A program made the position numbers and the translations under genes. The notes below the pieces were generated by a model. It saw only the letters and a list, made by a program, of their open reading frames with translations, was not told the DNA's origin and did not search any database. A stretch of DNA of 64,000 bases from Cannabis sativa (lineage: Eukaryota > Streptophyta > Magnoliopsida > Rosales > Cannabaceae): the NCBI RefSeq assembly GCF_029168945.1, contig NC_083603.1, positions 9,858,001-9,922,000 of the forward strand. The letters are read 5' to 3'. Shown here one piece after another: positions 37,068-49,197 of this stretch. Each line of letters opens with the position of its first letter. The first letter of the stretch is position 1.

Positions 37068-38614
37068 AGGGAGTTTTTCTCATACCTAAGCTATTTTTTA
37101 TATTTTTCTGTTTTGTGTTGTTTGTTTTTCTATTGTATTGTGCTAGTTGTGTGTTGTTTTTTGTTTGTGCTTGGAACTTTTATTCTATGTTGTTTATGTG
37201 GTTGTTAGTTTGGCATTGAGAGTTTTTTGAGTTTTTCTGTGGCCTAGTGTTCTGCTCGATGATGATACTTTCCGCCCATTCCATTATTGTTGCTGCCTAA
37301 TTTTACTTGTTGCCTTATCATGCTGCATTGTTGGATATTATGGATGTTTCCCTTTAGTCTCTCCTCACTAGTTTATACTTGTATTTATTCCACCATGCTT
37401 TGCCTTTCTCATACGATTATTTCACATGTAATTTTAGCATCTAGAATTGGTTAGTGCATCTCCTTGACGCGAAATCCTAGTTAGACTTGTCCCTAAGAAA
37501 TGATTTAGGCCTTCCTTGGACGTTTGAGCCTTTCTAACCCTCCCTATCAATCAATTTTTCCCTAGTCACCCAAGTTTGAGCCGTTAGCCTCGTTTTGTTG
37601 TGCAACCCAATCATACATATCACATCCATCCTAAATTGCATTTCCACCTATGTCCTAACTTAATTGGTCACTTGTCAAGAGCCAAGTTTTACATTAAGTT
37701 TGGGGTGAGTGCGGTGAGTGTCATTTGTGGCGAGCTAATTCAAGATTATACTTTTAGCCACATTGGGGACAATGTTGGGTTGTAAGTTTGGGGTGGGGGA
37801 ATTAGCTCACAAGGTATATTAGTATGCATTTTTAATTAAATTTCTCTTGCTATATATAAGTATAATATAGTACTAAATTCCTTTCTAACATATATAAAAA
37901 AAAAAAAAAATCAGCAAAGAAAAAAAAAAGAAAAAAAAATACATATATTTATATACTTGCAACTAAGTTTGGGGTGTTCCACCCATTTTAGTTTTTTTTT
38001 AAAAAAAAGAGAATAAACATAGCAAGAGAAGTCAATTTTAATATCAAGTACTTGTGAGTATTGAATTAGGGAAGTGAGTCAAAAAAAAAATCATAAGGAA
38101 GAGGTTCGGTTTTTGACAAGTGAAGTGGTTAGGTGTTGAGCTAGCTAAAATACATCCTTTACCATACCCTAACCCAAGCCTAACAGTACAAGCCTAATAA
38201 AGTCCTATTGATCAAGGGGATAAGTTTAGACTACATTAGTAGAGAGGAGTGCACTAATCCAACTTATGGAGCTTGAATGAATGAAAAAGAAAAAAAAAAG
38301 TTTAAGGTAGTTGTAGAAAGTTCAAAGTTTAGGTGGGATATACTTGTATAAATTGTTGATTAGGTGACTTTTGGGAAATATTAATGTTATCCAATGACAA
38401 AAACTTTAAAGGGGCAACATATAAAGTTACGGCAAGCAATTTCCTATTCCATTTAATTCCATTTTTTCTGAGAGCATCAATGTTCGCTAGGCCAACTTGA
38501 ATTTCTATGAAATCTCTCATTTGTCTTGTATGTTGAGTCTTTGTGTAAAAATTTGTTGTTGTGTTTTATTTTGTTTAGTTTGTATTGTCATTGCTCGAGG
38601 ACGAGCAAGATTCT
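37068..38614 (+). other. 3' non-coding part of the Athila-like element
   Basis: No ORF supported. Three AAGTTTGGGGTG motifs lie here (37696-37707, 37784-37795, 37965-37976). Long A-rich runs lie at 37895-37945 and 37998-38010. The conserved GCTCGAGGACGAGCAA stands at about 38593-38608. Confidence 0.75.
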
Positions 38615-38627
38615 AAGTTTGGGGTGT
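38615..38627 (+). promoter_or_regulatory. Polypurine tract before the 3' LTR
   Basis: AAGTTTGGGGTGT abuts the LTR start TGATAAC. Despite two Ts in a row it is the position from which plus-strand DNA synthesis is primed in this group. Confidence 0.8.
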
Positions 38628-40146
38628 TGATAACTCTAAGATTTAGAGTTATTTTCATATCTTTAAGCTTGAATTTAATGTGAATTGTAGAGCAATTAAT
38701 GTCTATACTATGTAATTGTGTTTAGTTTGTTGTGTCTTTGTAATAAATGGAAGTGTGTGTGTTAGTAAGTGTTAAATAGACTTATGTTATTGTTTTTATG
38801 TGTTTTAAGCAGAAAAAATACAAGAATAGGTATTTGGAAATATTTGGGACAAGGAGAAAAATGAGCAGAAAAATGATTATTGCTTACTGGCATTGCTATA
38901 GCAATCATCGCGTAGCAATTTGTCAGCCCAGTAAGTTTATTTGGGCAGATAGTCTAGCTGGCTTTAATGAAAAGAAAAACGAGCTGAGGTGACGGAATTT
39001 GGCTATTGACTCATCAAACATGTGGAAAATGAAGGACAAGTGGGTGGTGACTTGGATTTCCAATTAGGGTAAACTTTAGTACCCTAGTTGGGGGGCAAAA
39101 AGAAAAAGAGGAGGACAATAGATATGGTGGCTGCACTTTGAAAGGGGGGTACGAAAATTACAGCAGAAAGATAGAAAAGTACAGAGAAAGAGAGTACAAA
39201 GAAGAAGAAGATTGAGAAGAAGGAGAAGAAGGCAACTTCCAAAGAAAGGATTTGAGCTCACCACTCATTTCTCTTGCTCTCCACTTCATTTTGTATCATT
39301 TTCTCCTCTCTAATTTGCTCTTTAACTCCATGAACAATTTATTTTCTGGTTTGTTGTTTTTAATTTCAGCTATGAACTAAACTCTTTGAGATTTGGGTGG
39401 TTATGAACCCTTGTATGGACTAGTGTTCTTATTTTGCAATGATGAAGTAATCTTGTCTTAGTTCAATTAGTTGTGATGAAAGGTTGAATGAATGTTAATT
39501 TTTGGCCCTTTTTTAACATTTAGCAAGCTAGATCTTACTTGGAAAAGCAAGACCTAGTTGAACCCCTCTAATTGATGCATGATTTTTACCTTTTCTTTTA
39601 GGTATTAATTAGTAGTGAAATAGGAATATTTTGCTACCATGCATAACTAAAGATTTGATACTTTATTGGACTATTTGTGATCTAATCTGATGTAGGAATG
39701 CATTATTGAGATTATGAATAGTATATTGCATGTTTTGGAAAAAGCTTGCTGGTTTTTTTGAAATTTGTTAACTCTGCCAGGATTGCTGAGTCATTGCTGG
39801 GTCATTGCTGTATCAACTGGGACATACAAGTGGAAATTAATCACCCAAGTCTAATTTCCGAATCTGAAATTACCACCATTTTAATTACTTTTAGATTCTC
39901 ATTTTTAGTTTATTTAGCTTAAAAAGTTAGTTCTCAAGTTTAGAATCAAGGCTATAAATTTTTCTCGTGCATTAATGTGTGACTTTATTTTATTTTTATT
40001 TGAAATTCTTGAAATTACTTTTAGTTGATTTAACATTATTTAGTAAAAAGTCCCTGTGGAGACGAACTTTGATTACTTATCATTGTATTACTTGTTTGTG
40101 ATTGTGTACACTTGCGCAATTATAAAGCAATATAATTTTCACAACA
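38628..40146 (+). repeat. 3' LTR of the Athila-like element
   Basis: 1,519 bases, partner of 24686-26203. Differences seen by eye include the substitutions around 38646, 38694, 38862 and 38884 and a one-base T insertion near 39510. Confidence 0.96.
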
Positions 40147-40151
40147 CTCCC
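40147..40151. repeat. Target site duplication (right) of the Athila-like element
   Basis: CTCCC, matching 24681-24685. Confidence 0.9.
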
Positions 40152-43100
40152 AAAGAGGCGTACAATTCCTCTCCTTGGGAGATGGATTAGTACACAAATA
40201 ATTTTTGGAATTATGACAATCTTTGGAAGTACGAGACGAACCATCGCCTCCAGAGTGTTCCAAGTTTGTTCTGGAATAGGCTCTCCATCCTTAAGGAGTC
40301 ACCCTATAAATGTGCGGACGACTTCGACGTCTGGAGTTGGGCCTATGTTGAGATGGAATCCCATTTTCCACTTAAGAGCTACGTCGCCAACTTATTTGCA
40401 GTAGTAGGCATTTCCCCTTTCCAATTCATTCCCCAAATTTAAAAACTGCTTGAGGGTTGGTTTGTGCTTTGAAAAGCCAAGAAGTTGGAGGTCCCTACTC
40501 TAGAAGAGATTTTCTATTTTTATCAAGTAAAACCTCAACCTATGCAGAAGAACAAGAGCAAAATAGTCTTCTACCAGCTTGAGAAGCACTTCAAGTCTTT
40601 GATCTATCCAACCAGTTTCATGAGGCACACACACGACTTCCGAGACAATTAGTTTTTCACTATGGGTATCCCGTTGAAGAGGGTTCAACCCCCTCTTTAG
40701 ATTTTTGTATTGCAAGTAAGTGAACTTACTCTCTTATTTGATTCCTCTCCCCATCCTTCTTTTTAGTCTCTAATTAGGATCATTTTGCCTCTTTATTTCT
40801 AGAACAACCACCCCTTTCTTGGAGGCCAGACAAGATTTATACTAGGGCTTTCCTCCTGAATACTTGTAGGTGGAAAATCTTGTTACTACAGCCAACCTTA
40901 GGCAAGTTGGTTTGCTTGCTCCTCATCAGAGCATAGATGCCTTTCACGTCAAATACTTCGTTCATGGTGACTCTCCAGATCTTAAAGAGGTTATTACAGA
41001 GATAGTTGTTGATGAAGCATGAAAAACCATAAAAAAAAAAACCAGAGATGGCTGGAAGAATGGTCCTGACTTCATTTGGAGCGATGAGCGAAGAAGTAGA
41101 GCTTGAGGTTTGCTTTAAGGTGATTTTTTGAATGGAGGCACTCTGAGAGCAAGTACATCTAGAAGAGGTAATTCTCCCTTCCGTTTAATCTGTGATCCAA
41201 GTCTAGCAGACTTGAATCGAGTTGATCAAGGGGCTTTGACCCATACCTCTTGGAGTTAGATCCTCATAGATATCTCATGATTCGATGCCTCAATAGGATA
41301 TATGAGATGGTCAGTAGCGCAAATCATTTCCTTTCGCCTACGCAGAGTGTTAGAGTAGACCCATTCCTTTTAATAAAGTATTCTGGGTTCTTCCAGTATG
41401 GTAGCTTCTTAGGCAGGGAGGATATCTCCTCATTTTATTGTGGGGATTCCAAGTATAATAGTGTTAATGGTTAGAACCAAACTTGAGCTTTTCATTTGGT
41501 TATGGTATATTTTTTATTGATTGCTTCTGTGTGACTAACTCTTTCATATTTTTTGCACAGAATCCTCAAACTGTCCAGATGGGTCTCCTAAATAATTTCA
41601 TAGGGAGCATTTCCAAAAGGACTACGGAGGCTACGGAAGCTGCCAAGACTTCCAATGGGAAGGGAAGGTTTGGATCATCTTCCTCGGCAAGAACTAAAGA
41701 ACTAGAACCTTTGACAAAAGGGTAAGAGGTCGTTCCTCAGGTTCCTACTTCAGAATCTATTCCGAGATCTTAGGCTTCTGTGGTTGTTGTGGAAGCTTCT
41801 ATTCAAGAATCTGTTCCTGAATCTTAGCCAACATAGGTCATGGTGGAAACCCAATCTCAAGGAGCAATTACAATAACTACCCTTTCAGTGGTTCCTTTGT
41901 AGAAGGTGCCAATTGATGTTGATGAGGAAGACAAAAAAGAAGACGCTGAGGGACTTGTCTTTAAAAACTAAAAAAGGTTAGGGTCTAACCTTGGTAGAGA
42001 GATCAAGAAGAAAGCTAAGGAGGCTCTCCAGCAGTTGGCTGCTCGTCAGAAGCAGAGAAAAGAGGTTGTCGTACAGAAGAAGGTGGAGCCTCAAGGTGTA
42101 CTAGAACCTAGGAAGAGCTCCCGTAGTTGGAAGGAAGCTTCGTACCTTGAGTCCCAAAATATGCAACCAACTTCCAGTACAAATATTCAAAACCAATCTG
42201 AGAGGACAAACCTTCCTCCACTCCCAGATTATTCTCTGAGTTTTCCTGTTCCCCGCTAGAGTTATCAAAAGTGGAGTGCATCCAGTTGGAGGTGTCGAGC
42301 CAATTTTTCCAGAAGAAGTTTGAGGCTGAGGGGGCTAAAGTTTAGAAGCGCACAACTATGATTTCCACTAGGCAGAATGTTGAGTTGGATAATTTGGCAG
42401 TTAGATCTGAAGCGTCCCTTCCGGTCTTTGACCGTCAGGCAATCATAGAGAGGCTTTGAACAAGGATTGGCAGTGATCTAGCTACATTTGTAGTAGATCT
42501 TCTGGATCAAACCAATAACACCTACTGTGGACTTTGTGTGGAGAGATGGGCTATGGTGGCCAGTGAAGATTTGATCATTCTTGTTGACTGTCTTCGACAC
42601 AACCAAGTTGGGGTAAGTATTTTTAACTTTACTTAACAATGACTTTTTTTTTAACACTTGTCTTGTATTTAATCACTTTCCATTCTTCCAGGGGAACTTA
42701 TTGGCGGAGAGGTGCTCTGCAGTCATGGCCAAGATGTCTATGGAGTTAGAGACTCTTAGGAGGGAGTGAGCCGCTTCTGACTCAAAGAAGGAAGAGGCCA
42801 TGGCTACGATGAAGGAAGCCCAAGCCCAAGTTGACAGGTTAGTGGAGCAGCGAGTCAAGGCAAGGGTTGAGGCAAACCTCAACAATGATGTGGCCAGCTA
42901 TAAGGATGAAGCCAAGAAGCAGTAGAGAAGTACAGATGACTATAAAGAGAAATACCAAAAATCTCAATCTTGGGTCGGAGTGCTGAAGAGTCAGGTGGAA
43001 GAGCCAAAGCTGATAGTTCAAGACTTGGAGAGGAAGATCAATGCCCCTTCACAAGAAGTAGATCGATTGGGTGGAGTGATTAATGAGAAAATCATCAAAA

Positions 43101-43712
43101 TTCATACCCTAGAGAAGAGTAATGAGCATTTGACCAGTCTTCGAAATCTTGCGGTGGATGCCAAAATTGATCTTAAAAACAAGATGGCTATAGTGGAATC
43201 TAACTTTTCAGTCAAGCTTTCTTAAGTGGAGCACGATCTAAAAGAGTCGAGAGCAAGGTGAAGGCGGAGCTGGAAGCCCAACTAAAACTTGGGGAAGAGA
43301 AGAGGTAGGTGGAAGAGGAGCTGATTGAAACCAGAGAGGAACTAGCTAAGACCAAGGCTAAAAGAGTTGAAGAATTATCTCATGCCCTTATAACTACTCT
43401 CTATCTGCTTTGGCAAAGGGATATCCCAATTTTGTGGAGATTCTTAGGGAAGAAAAGGAAAAATATCGCCCTAAGATCCTAGAGATCGAGAGGTTGGAAA
43501 ATCTCTCTAAAGAAAAAACTGTAGATTCCAGATCTGGAACAATTCTTCTGGCTAATGAACCACCAGTGGAACCTTCTCTTCTGGCTTTCAACGTAGATCG
43601 AGCTACTGATTCGTCTGCACTTCAAGATAAAACCATCCAGCCTGATTCATCTGCTCAGGGAGACATATCTGCCAAATATGAACTTTTTTCTTTATTTTTA
43701 ACTTTTCTTTAG
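40152..43712 (+). pseudogene. Tat-like extra ORF ('putative gypsy type transposon' protein), decayed
   Basis: This continues the frame opened at 24626. Near 40250-40700 the translated pieces (WNRLSILKESPYK, WAYVEMESHFPLKSYVANLF, VPTLEEIFYFYQVKPQ, LIYPTSFMRHTHDFRDN) match the pattern of the plant 'gypsy type transposon' domain. Possible introns with GT...AG borders lie near 40712-40801 and about 41475-41565. Between 42680 and 43600 several frames together give a long charged, heptad-like coiled coil (LVEQRVKARVEAN, LVEEPKL-type and EELIETREELAKTKAKR pieces). Many stops (for example 40189, 40438, 41754, 42768, 42923) show it is dead. It lies antisense to the integrase at 44.5-45.8 kb, the arrangement known for some Tat-lineage elements. 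Confidence 0.75.
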
Positions 43713-43909
43713 GGGGACAAGGGTCCCTCTTTTTATTTACGCAGAGACAATTTCCCTGTGCGCTTACTGCATGGGCCTTTTGACATGTTAATATTTAGCC
43801 TTTAATTTTCTGGAGGTGTAAACTGCTTTTATTTATCATATCGCTTTCGTTTAAATTCATTAAGCATATTATTACTACTTGAATGATTTTTTATTTGCTA
43901 AGCTAGTTT

Positions 43910-44320
43910 ACTTCTGGATTCCCTAAGGTTCTGGCTCCAACGACTTGGACCTTGAGATTTCAATATCTTTATTATTAACATAAACAAAAATTTGCTTACT
44001 TACAGATTCCTTAAGGTTTTGGTTCCAAGGGCCTAAACCTCTTGGGTTTCAACTTTGTTTTCTTTTTTGAAGCCTGGACTTCTTTATGATTAGTCAACCT
44101 GGATTGACTTAATTATTAATCTTAAGTATGGTAAGATAGCGCCTTATTCCAGTTCCCTGAGGTTCCAGTTTTAGGCAATACTTTCTACTCCCATACTAAT
44201 TAATTGACTTAGTGGATTTATTAATCTTAGGTATGGTAAGATAAGTGGCTTACTTCTAGTTCCCTGAGGCTCCGATTTTAGGCAATGCTTTCTACTCTCA
44301 TACTAATTAATGTTGATTCA
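43910..44320. repeat. Degenerate tandem repeats next to the Tat-like ORF
   Basis: Two ~95-base units (44116-44206 and 44220-44312) share CTTA(A/G)GTATGGTAAGATA, GTTCCCTGAGG, TTTTAGGCAAT and CATACTAATTAAT. Two weaker copies with GATTCC(C/T)TAAGGTT lie near 43917 and 44005. Tandem repeats between integrase and the 3' LTR are common in Tat-type elements. Confidence 0.75.
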
Positions 44321-44454
44321 CATTTTGTAATTTAGAGAGATACATAATACATGCTACCCCCCAGTGATCTGAGAGTCTAGGCTCTTGGTCACTTATTACA
44401 ATTCAACAAAAAATTACAAAAGACTTTAAATTTACTTTAAAACTTTCTCTGTTT

Positions 44455-45795
44455 TTATTTAAATATTTCTTGCCCTGAGGCGTACATGGAAAAGAGGAAA
44501 AAATAAAATGTAGATAAATAAGAAGATCTGGCCACCCCCAGTTTACTAATAGTATCAGTGCAGGTGGTCCGCATTCCATGCTCGTGGAAATTCCAATCTA
44601 TCAAGTCTTTTGAGTTCGTACATTCTATCACGCACTTCATGTTATATTTCATATGTCCATTCACAGTTAGGTTCGAGGACCCCCATTCCTGGCTCCTGAG
44701 ATGTCGGAAACACTCTTCTTAAGACAAGGTCACCAACTTTAAACTTCCGGCTTTTAACTTTTGAGTTGAAGTGTCGAGAAATTTTGTTTTGGTACAGTTT
44801 AAGCTGGACTTATAATTTTTCCCAGAGTTCTTTGATTAAATCTAACGATTTCTGAAGTAAAGCATGGTTCCGGTGGGATCATAAGTCTCTCTTATGTGAA
44901 AAGAAACAGTGTTTTCTACTGGGATTACAACTTCACATTCGTAGGCCATTTAATACAAAGTGTGCCCCATTGAGGTTCTTTATGTGGTCTGGTATACCCA
45001 AAGAACTCTTGGAAGTTCTTTTAGCCAGTGAGCTTTGGATGCCTGAAGCTTTTTCTTCAACGTGGTCTTTAAGATTTTATTTACAGCTTCTACATGTCTG
45101 TTTGCTTGTGGTCTGGCCACAGCTGAAAAACTCTTTATGATTCCATGCTTGACACCAAAATTAGTGAAGTGATCACTATCAAATTGTTTTCTATTGTCAG
45201 ACACTATCTTATGTGGATGTCCATAACAACATACTATGTCTTTGATGACAAAGTCTAGAGCCTTTTTGGAGGTGTCGATATTCATAGGTTTTGCTTGAAC
45301 CGTTTTGGTGAAGTAGTCAACAGCAACGATGAAGAATTTGACACCTCCTTTTCTGATTGGAAGAGAGCCTATTAAGTCAATTCCACATATAGCAAAAGGC
45401 CACAGACTGTTCATCAATGATATTTCTGTTGGTGAAGCCCTTGGAACCTTTGAATTATGTTGGCACTGTTCACATTTCTAGACATAATTGATACAATCCT
45501 TCTTCATGGTTGGCAAGAAGTATCCTTGCCAGATGATCTTCTTGGTCAAACTTGGTTCGAATGTATGATCTCCAAAGAAACTTTCGTGCGCTTCATGGAT
45601 TACAACACTTATTTCGGTTCCAGATATACACCTCAGCTATGGTACCCATAACCCTCTTTGGTATAACTTTCCGTCAAGGAGCACATATCTCGGAGCTTGG
45701 TACTGAATCTTCTGGTGGCTGCCCTATCATTTGGAAGCTCTCCAAAACTCAAGAACTTGTGGAGGGGGCCTATCGAGGAACAACTTATCATAAGC
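44455..45795 (-). pseudogene. Integrase of a Tat-like Ty3/gypsy element, decayed
   Basis: Read on the minus strand, it begins with ATRRFSTKLRDM...YTKEGYGY (about 45730-45635). The zinc module (HEAHESFFGDHTF to CEQCQH) follows at about 45605-45460. The rve core from 45417 has ICGIDLIGSLP, VAVDYFTKTVQA, HKIVSDNRKQFDSDHF and RPQANRHVEAVNK, then ALPRVLWVYQTT-type sequence to 44983. C-terminal pieces continue to about 44460 in other frames. The GKGGVKF- and IKSFSAVA-type phrases are characteristic of the Tat/Ogre group. The frame is broken near 45640, 45480 and 44980. The RT half of the element is missing; a LINE fragment adjoins instead. Confidence 0.88.
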
Positions 45796-46600
45796 TTTAA
45801 CAAGATCAATTTTAAGAGCAAAAATACCTCATTTTCCTTTTTTCCTCTTGAATGAATGAATGACCTCCTATAAAAGAACATTATTACCATGAATGGAATG
45901 CCTGGGACAAAAGCAGTTTACACTGAGAAAATGAGATTAGGCAAGAGAGGTTGCATACTGGCCGCAATAATTTTTGAGATTACCTTGTAAAAGACGTTGC
46001 ATAAAGCAATGTGTCTAAATTGGGTAACCTCTCCACCTTAGGGATGAGGACTAGATTAGAATAATTTAACCTTTGTGCATGACCCTAGAGTGGAAGAAGG
46101 CAGAAATAGCATTGTAGAAACTCTCACCCATAGTTTCCCAATAAGTTTGTAAAAGAGGAGAGGAATACGGGCCTAGGGCCTTGAAACTTCCCATGGAAAA
46201 TATAGCTTCGATCCCTAATATCATCATGGCTGGGAATGTGAATCAAATTCATGTGAAGATTAGCAATGAACAACGATCTAGCTAAATGACCAAAATCAAG
46301 TAGGACAACAAAATTCTTCTTAGTAAATAATCTTTTGAAGTAGTCAAGAAACTCCATACCAATAAGATGCTCATTAGATAACCACGCACCACGAACAGTC
46401 TTTATACAATCCACAAAATTTCTCCTCCTCCAGATACATGTAGTAATAAAGTGATATCGAGTACATCTATCACCATCTTTAAGCCAATCGATTCTATACT
46501 TTTGTCTTTAATGAATGCACTTGCGAGTAAGGAGTTCATCAAGGGACTTTATAAGATTCAATTTAGTTTCATATAAGATACTCAAGTCATAATCTTTCAT
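45796..46600 (-). pseudogene. L1-type LINE fragment (ORF2, start of reverse transcriptase)
   Basis: On the minus strand the translated pieces follow the order of plant L1 ORF2: LDELLTRK and IDWLKDGDRCTRYH (about 46535-46450), RRRNFVDCIK and FLDYFKRLFTKKN (46430-46310), a degenerate GPRPVFLSSFTNLL segment (about 46180-46140), a SLRWRGYPI-like stretch near 46040, and EVIHSFKRKK (about 45870) before it stops at 45795. Several frameshifts and stops. No ends or poly(A) tail are visible, so only an internal piece survives. Confidence 0.8.
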
Positions 46601-46604
46601 ACAT

Positions 46605-49197
46605 GATTCTTGTCCTAATTTCTATTGTTCTATTTGTCATTATGCCAAACAAAGGAAATTACCTTTTGTTTCCAATCAAAACATTGCTAAAGAATGTTTT
46701 GACTTGATTCACATTGACTTATACGGACCATACAATACTCTTAATATTGGGGGACATAAGTATTTTATCACTATTATTGATGATCATTCTAAGTACACTT
46801 CAGTTCACTTTATCAAAACTAAGTCTGAAGAACAAACTGCCATTCCCAATTTTATTCAGTTTGTTAAAACTCAGCACCAAAAGACCATCAAAGGTGTTAG
46901 GTGTGATATTGCAAAAGAATTGTAATTTGTTGATTTGTTTAGTTCCCTTGAAATTGTGCATTATCATTGTTGCATTCATAGACCTCAACAAAATTCTGTT
47001 GTTGAAAGAAAATATCAACACTTACTAAATGCAGCTAGGGCACTTTTATTTCAGTCTTACATTCCTTTAAATTATTGTAATGAGTGTGTTACTACTGCTG
47101 CATATGTAATCAGCAAAACACCCACACCAAATTTACAAAATGCTTCCCCTTTCGAGGTTCTTAAATCCAAACCTCCCACAAATGACCATTTGAGGGCTTT
47201 TGGGTGTCTTGCATATGCTTCCACCTTATTTTCATCTAGAACTAAGTTCTCACCTAGAGCAACCCCTTGCATATTTTAGGATAGCCCACTGGTATGAAGG
47301 CATACAAACTTTTGGATCTTAATTCAAACAAAGTCTTTTGTTATAGAGATGTTCAGTTTCATGAAACAATTTTTCCCTTTCATACTACTGATCATTTTCC
47401 TGATGCATATAATGATTTTTTTTTCTTCTAATCATTATTCAATTTCTCATACTCTTGATATTCAATATACTGATCATCATACATCTGATATTTAACATAC
47501 TAATTTTTTTGATGTTTTTTCTTCTCATACCAATCTTATTTGAACCTCCAAAAAGCCTTCATATTTGTAAGATTATCATTGTTTTATTGCCACTGCTAAT
47601 CCATCTGGTTTGTCACAGGATTCTTCCTCTGTTACTCCATATTCCATTTCACAAGTTCTTGATTATAGCAAGACAGCACCCCATTTTTCGTGCCGCTCTT
47701 TTTGGCCATTTCTAGCCATCATGAACCTGAGTTTTTTTAATCAAGCACAAGGCATACCAGAATGGGACAATGCCATGGTTAGTGAAATTGATGCTCTGAG
47801 AAAAATTACACTTGAATAGTGGTAACCTTGCCTGCTAGACATTATGCTATTGGATACAAATGGGTCTACAAGACAAATTATAATGATGATGGTTCTATAG
47901 AGAGATTTAAGGTAAGACTTGTGGCAAAGAGGTACAATCAGAAAGAGGCCTAGACTACACTTATACGTTTGCTCCAGTAACTAAGTTGGTTACTGTCAAG
48001 CTTGTTCTAGCACTTGCAGCCATAAATGGATGGCATCTTCATCAACTCAATGTCAATAATGCATTTTTACATAGTAACTTACATGAAGATGTGTATATGA
48101 CTCCAAGGTATAGTCCTAAGGGGGAGCTTCCACCTCATTCAGTATGTAAACTCAACAAATCTTTGTATGGCTTGAAACAAGCCTCAAGACAAGGGTTTGA
48201 AAAGTTTTCTAGTGCATTAGTTGAAGAAGGATTTCACCATTTAGCCACAAATCATTCTTTGTTTATGAGACAAGTTTGGGAGAATTTCTTCATTCTCCTC
48301 ATCTATGTGGATGATGTCATAAGGTCAAGTAATAGCTTGGATGAATTGGAAGCCTTATAGGTCAAGTTCAATAGCAGATTTTAGCTCAAAGACCTAAGAA
48401 AACTCAAGTATTTCTTAGGTTTGGAGGTGGCCAGATATGCAAAAGGGATTTTCATATCCCAAAGACCCTATGCTTTGTAATTACTTGAAGATCTTGGACA
48501 CTTAGGTTGCAAACCAGTTAATACACCAATGGAAGCCAATCTGAAATTAAGTCAAGATAAGAAAGAAAAGTTGGCTGATCCTTAGTTGTACAGAAAGATT
48601 GTTGGTAAGCTTTAATACCTAACCATTACCAGATCAGACATATCGTTTTATGTAAATAAACTAAGATAATTTCTGTCCACACCTCAATCTAAGCATCTTA
48701 AGGCAGCACAAAGGGTGCTACAGTATGTCAAACACTATCCTGGACATGGGTTATTCTTTCCTACAAATTTTGAAGTGAAACTCAAGGCTTATACTGATGC
48801 AGATTGGACTGCTTGCCCAAACAACAGAAAATCTACTACTGGGTTTTGTATTTTTCTTGAAGATTCCTTAATATCTTGGAAACGTAAGAAACAACAGACC
48901 ATTTCTAGGTCTTCTGCAGAGGTTGAATATAAGGCCATGACAAATACAACATGTGAACGTGTATGGCTGTTATCAGTCCTTAAAGAGCTCAACATTGAAC
49001 ACCAAGGACCTGCCATGTTGTACTGTGATAACAAAACAACACAACATATAGATGCTAGTCCAATTTTTCACGAAAGAGCCAAGCATATTGAAATAGATTG
49101 TCACTTAGTTCGGAAAAAAGTGCAGCAGGGAATTATTAAAACTAGTCATGTTTCATCAAAATGTTTTCACCAAAGCTCTCTTCCCTACTCAGTTTAA
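46605..49197 (+). pseudogene. Copia retrotransposon integrase-RT-RNase H, decayed
   Basis: The remnant starts in the pre-integrase zinc region (CSICHYAKQRKLPF, 46626-46667). The rve core follows (FDLIHIDLYGPY, YFITIIDDHSKYT, then HRPQQNSVVERKYQHLLNAAR at about 46977-47040). RT pieces include WHLHQLNVNNAFLHSNLHEDVYM (48030-48098), SLYGLKQASR and LIYVDDVIRSSNS (48299-48337), and RNase H has AYTDADWTACPNNRKSTTGF (48788-48847), RSSAEVEYKAM and HERAKHIEIDCHLV. Stops at 46923, 47278, 48358 and 48601 and frameshifts near 47820, 47940 and 49160 kill it. The region between integrase and RT (47280-47700) is the most eroded. Confidence 0.92.

Larger units (their letters stand above)
24686..40146 (+). 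mobile_element. Near-complete Athila-like Ty3/gypsy retrotransposon (15.5 kb, with a nested solo LTR)
   Basis: Order: 5' LTR, primer-binding site, gag, protease, RT, RNase H, integrase, a long spacer, an extra ORF, several polypurine-type motifs, 3' LTR. Both LTRs start TGATAACTC and end TTCACAACA, and the whole is bracketed by CTCCC. The protein motifs (CX2CX3HX4C knuckle, ALCDLGASINLMP protease, FMDD RT box) and the GGACGAGCAA segment before the last polypurine tract are typical of the Athila/Calypso group. By eye the LTRs differ at about 16 of 1,518 positions plus one indel, near 1%, so the insertion is recent. Without the 2.28-kb nested LTR the element is about 13.2 kb. Only two stops and one frameshift were noticed in gag-pol. 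Confidence 0.95.
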
